From Chitinophagaceae bacterium UBA2467 (GTDB lineage: Bacteria > Bacteroidota > Bacteroidia > Chitinophagales > Chitinophagaceae), in contig DDPN01000116.1 in assembly GCA_002342205.1 (NCBI GenBank), forward strand, positions 12,110 through 28,132: a stretch of 16,023 nucleotides of DNA. Reading direction: 5' to 3'. The notes beneath the pieces were generated by a model. It worked only from the letters and a program-made list of their open reading frames with translations, did not search any database and was not told the origin of the DNA. Positions 13,900-16,023 of this stretch are shown here, in pieces (within the stretch, counting starts at the first letter, position 1; each line of letters begins with the position of its first letter). Both the position numbers and the translations under genes were made by a program.

Positions 13900-16023
13900 T
13901 TAAGCAGTTTGAACGGAGACGTGTAGGGTAGGGTTGTCCTCAAGATATTTCACTAGTTCTGGATTCAACTCAATACCCTGATTTGATGATATAAGGTTGG
14001 TTATTAATTTATTACGTTCATCAGTTAAAGTAAATTTAAATGTAGTTTTTCCGGGATTCCGTTTGAAGTTTTTTTCAAAAAACTGAATCATTTCCTCATT
14101 TAGCGCTTTGGGTTCTGCTTCGATCAAAATGGACCTTGTCAAATTGGCTATCATAGTTTCTGCCAGCGTCACACCCATTAGCTTAAACTCATACTCATCT
14201 CTGTTATAGCGTTGTTTCAAATAGCCATTGATCAAGACACTGCTGCCTGGTTGAAGGAGTGCAGAGAGCTTTAAATAATCATCACTGAATAACGGGAATT
14301 CCATTTTTCCGGTGTAATCCTCAATAATGAAGTTTCCGTATTTGTTCCCACTCTTTGCAATACGGTGTTGTGCATCAGCAACCAACCCTACAATTCGGAA
14401 GGGTCTACCTGGATTAGTCTGTTGGCGAATGGAGTCTTTAAACTCGTTAAAGTCATGTATGGAGGTAACGCCGTAGTGGCGAATCTCGAATTTGTAATTA
14501 TCTAAGGGGTGTCCGCTCAGATAAATACCCGTCACTTCTTTTTCATGTTCAAGCTGAATGAGCAGTGGCCAAGGTGTTACGTCTAGCATTCGGGGGGGCG
14601 GTATCTCCATGGTTATCGGCAACTCACCAAATAGTGTATTTGCTGCAGAAGCTTGTTGCTGCCCCATAACTTGTCCATATCGGATGATCTTTTCCAACCC
14701 TGTTACATCTTCTCCCTCTGCCACCGTGAAATACTGTGCACGGTGCAATTGTGGAAAGCAGTCAAAGCTTCCTGCATAGGCAAGACTCTCTAATGTCTTT
14801 TTATTGACCGATCGTTGATTGATTCTTTTTACAAAATCAAAGATGTCTTTGTACGGTCCTTTTTTATTTCGTTCTTCTATAATATTTTCAACGGCAGCCT
14901 CACCAACACCCTTCAGTCCTCCCAAGCCAAATCGAATTTCTCCTTTTTTATTAACTGCAAAACCTTTGAGCGATTCGTTTATATCGGGTCCAAGAACTTT
15001 AATACCCATCCGCTGGCATTCTTCCATAAAAAAAGTAATCTTCTCAATACTGCCCGCATTATTGAGCACCGCTGACATATACTCGGCAGGGTAATGCGCT
15101 TTTAAATAAGCGGTTTGATAGGCTACATAAGCATAGCAGGTAGAGTGCGATTTATTAAATGCGTATTGAGCAAAAGCTTCCCAGTCAGTCCAAATTTTTT
15201 CTAGCCTTTCTTTTGGAAGCAGATTGGCGGTTGCCCCTTCCATGAACTGCTTTTTCATTTTATCAAGGGTCTCTCTGTTCTTTTTACCCATCGCTTTTCT
15301 AAGAACGTCAGCATCCCCCTTACTAAAGCCGGCAAGTTTTTGCGCTAACAGCATGACCTGCTCCTGATATACAGTAATACCATAGGTTTCTTCAAGGTAC
15401 TCTTGCATTTCTGGAAGATCATACGTGATGGCCTCTCTTCCATGTTTTCGGTCTATGTAGTTAGGTATATATGCAATGGGCCCAGGACGATAAAGGGCGT
15501 TCATCGCAATCAAATCTTCGAATTTATCTGGCTTTAGTTCTCGCAGATATTTCTGCATGCCCGGACTTTCAAATTGAAATGTTCCAATGGTGGAACCTTG
15601 CTGATAAAGTGAAAATGTTTTAGCGTCATCTAGTGGTATTAAATCGATGTCAATCTCTTTCCCATGTAACTGTTTGATCAGACTCAATGCATTTTTTATG
15701 ATGGAGAGTGTCTTGAGCCCTAGAAAGTCCATCTTGATAATACCGGCACTTTCGATATCAGTCCCTTCAATTTGTGTAACCCATAAGTTTGAATCTTTCG
15801 CAGTAGCAATTGGAATTAATTCTGTTAAATCAGTGGGCGCAATGATGATCCCGGCTGCGTGAATACCCGTGTTGCGTACAGAACCTTCTAGTCGTTCGGC
15901 CTCATGTAAAACTCTTCCTGCGGGTGTTTGTGCTTGTTTATAGAAGTCTCTTAATTTTTTGACGTTTTCAATTTCGTCATTGGATAACGCTTCTTTTTCC
16001 TCCAATGATTTTTCGCCATCTTT
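13900..16023 (-). CDS. dnaE: DNA polymerase III alpha subunit, C-terminal part (runs off right edge)
   Basis: The frame is open to the window edge, so the visible 707 residues are the C-terminal portion of a protein of about 1150-1250. This is the replicative DNA polymerase catalytic subunit. Visible parts are the palm segment IIKMDFLGLKTLSII, whose Asp (fragment residue 99) is the third catalytic aspartate (E. coli Asp555); finger segments YRPGPIAYIPNYIDRKHG and FSKGDADVLRKAMGKK; FNKSHSTCYAYVAYQTAYLK; a helix-hairpin-helix region with GLGGLKGVGEAAV (about 360-395); and an OB fold (about 540-600). The PHP domain and the first two catalytic aspartates lie outside. A weak clamp-binding-like ANTLF lies at 14629-14643. 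There is no frameshift or internal stop. Confidence 0.96.
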   Translation of the reverse strand, partial: KDGEKSLEEKEALSNDEIENVKKLRDFYKQAQTPAGRVLHEAERLEGSVRNTGIHAAGIIIAPTDLTELIPIATAKDSNLWVTQIEGTDIESAGIIKMDFLGLKTLSIIKNALSLIKQLHGKEIDIDLIPLDDAKTFSLYQQGSTIGTFQFESPGMQKYLRELKPDKFEDLIAMNALYRPGPIAYIPNYIDRKHGREAITYDLPEMQEYLEETYGITVYQEQVMLLAQKLAGFSKGDADVLRKAMGKKNRETLDKMKKQFMEGATANLLPKERLEKIWTDWEAFAQYAFNKSHSTCYAYVAYQTAYLKAHYPAEYMSAVLNNAGSIEKITFFMEECQRMGIKVLGPDINESLKGFAVNKKGEIRFGLGGLKGVGEAAVENIIEERNKKGPYKDIFDFVKRINQRSVNKKTLESLAYAGSFDCFPQLHRAQYFTVAEGEDVTGLEKIIRYGQVMGQQQASAANTLFGELPITMEIPPPRMLDVTPWPLLIQLEHEKEVTGIYLSGHPLDNYKFEIRHYGVTSIHDFNEFKDSIRQQTNPGRPFRIVGLVADAQHRIAKSGNKYGNFIIEDYTGKMEFPLFSDDYLKLSALLQPGSSVLINGYLKQRYNRDEYEFKLMGVTLAETMIANLTRSILIEAEPKALNEEMIQFFEKNFKRNPGKTTFKFTLTDERNKLITNLISSNQGIELNPELVKYLEDNPTLHVSVQTA

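Noticed and set aside
14815..15094. Two overlapping plus-strand open frames of 86 and 91 codons opposite dnaE
   Set aside because: They are antisense to strongly conserved dnaE sequence, with no start signals or recognisable protein features.

Overview
The window is AT-rich chromosomal DNA from a member of the Bacteroidota, most likely near Chitinophagaceae (inference from gene content and from TAnnTTTG-type promoter elements; no 16S gene is present). Shine-Dalgarno sequences are mostly absent, as is usual in this phylum. Gene order is compact, with many 1-4 base junctions. I see no insertion sequence, phage gene, CRISPR array, toxin-antitoxin pair or recognisable defence system.

Left part (1-5589): the edge of a surface-glycan locus. 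An N-terminal fragment of a probable FkbM-type methyltransferase leaves the window on the left. Divergent from it are two GT2 glycosyltransferases one base apart. On the opposite strand, a YfhO-family polytopic membrane protein is directly followed by a GT4 glycosyltransferase. The GT2 and GT4 genes converge and overlap by 12 bases.

Middle part (5646-8579): a YhhQ/VUT-family queuosine-precursor transporter on the + strand converges on a tightly coupled minus-strand operon: uridine-phosphorylase-like enzyme, DapF (diaminopimelate epimerase), Nudix hydrolase. The junctions are TAATG and ATGA, so translational coupling is likely.

Centre-right (8580-11001): tRNA-Cys(GCA) with encoded CCA and a strong hairpin terminator, then a + strand group of a small two-helix membrane protein, an FKBP-type peptidyl-prolyl isomerase lipoprotein and a single-chain iron-sulfur L-serine ammonia-lyase.

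Right part (10970-16023): mqnE (menaquinone via futalosine) on the minus strand overlaps the serine ammonia-lyase tail by 32 bases. A NupG-type nucleoside:H+ symporter diverges from mqnE across an 81-base gap that contains a 14-base perfect palindrome. A bidirectional terminator follows, then trxA and the C-terminal 60% or so of dnaE, which runs off the right edge.

Most of the window is housekeeping. The points most worth checking are the 3'-overlapping convergent pairs (one overlap encodes the probable Fe-S-ligand tail Cys of serine ammonia-lyase), the palindrome on the mqnE promoter, nearly leaderless promoters around the tRNA, and the mixed nucleoside/lysine/Nudix operon. I found no convincing evidence of an undescribed multi-gene system.
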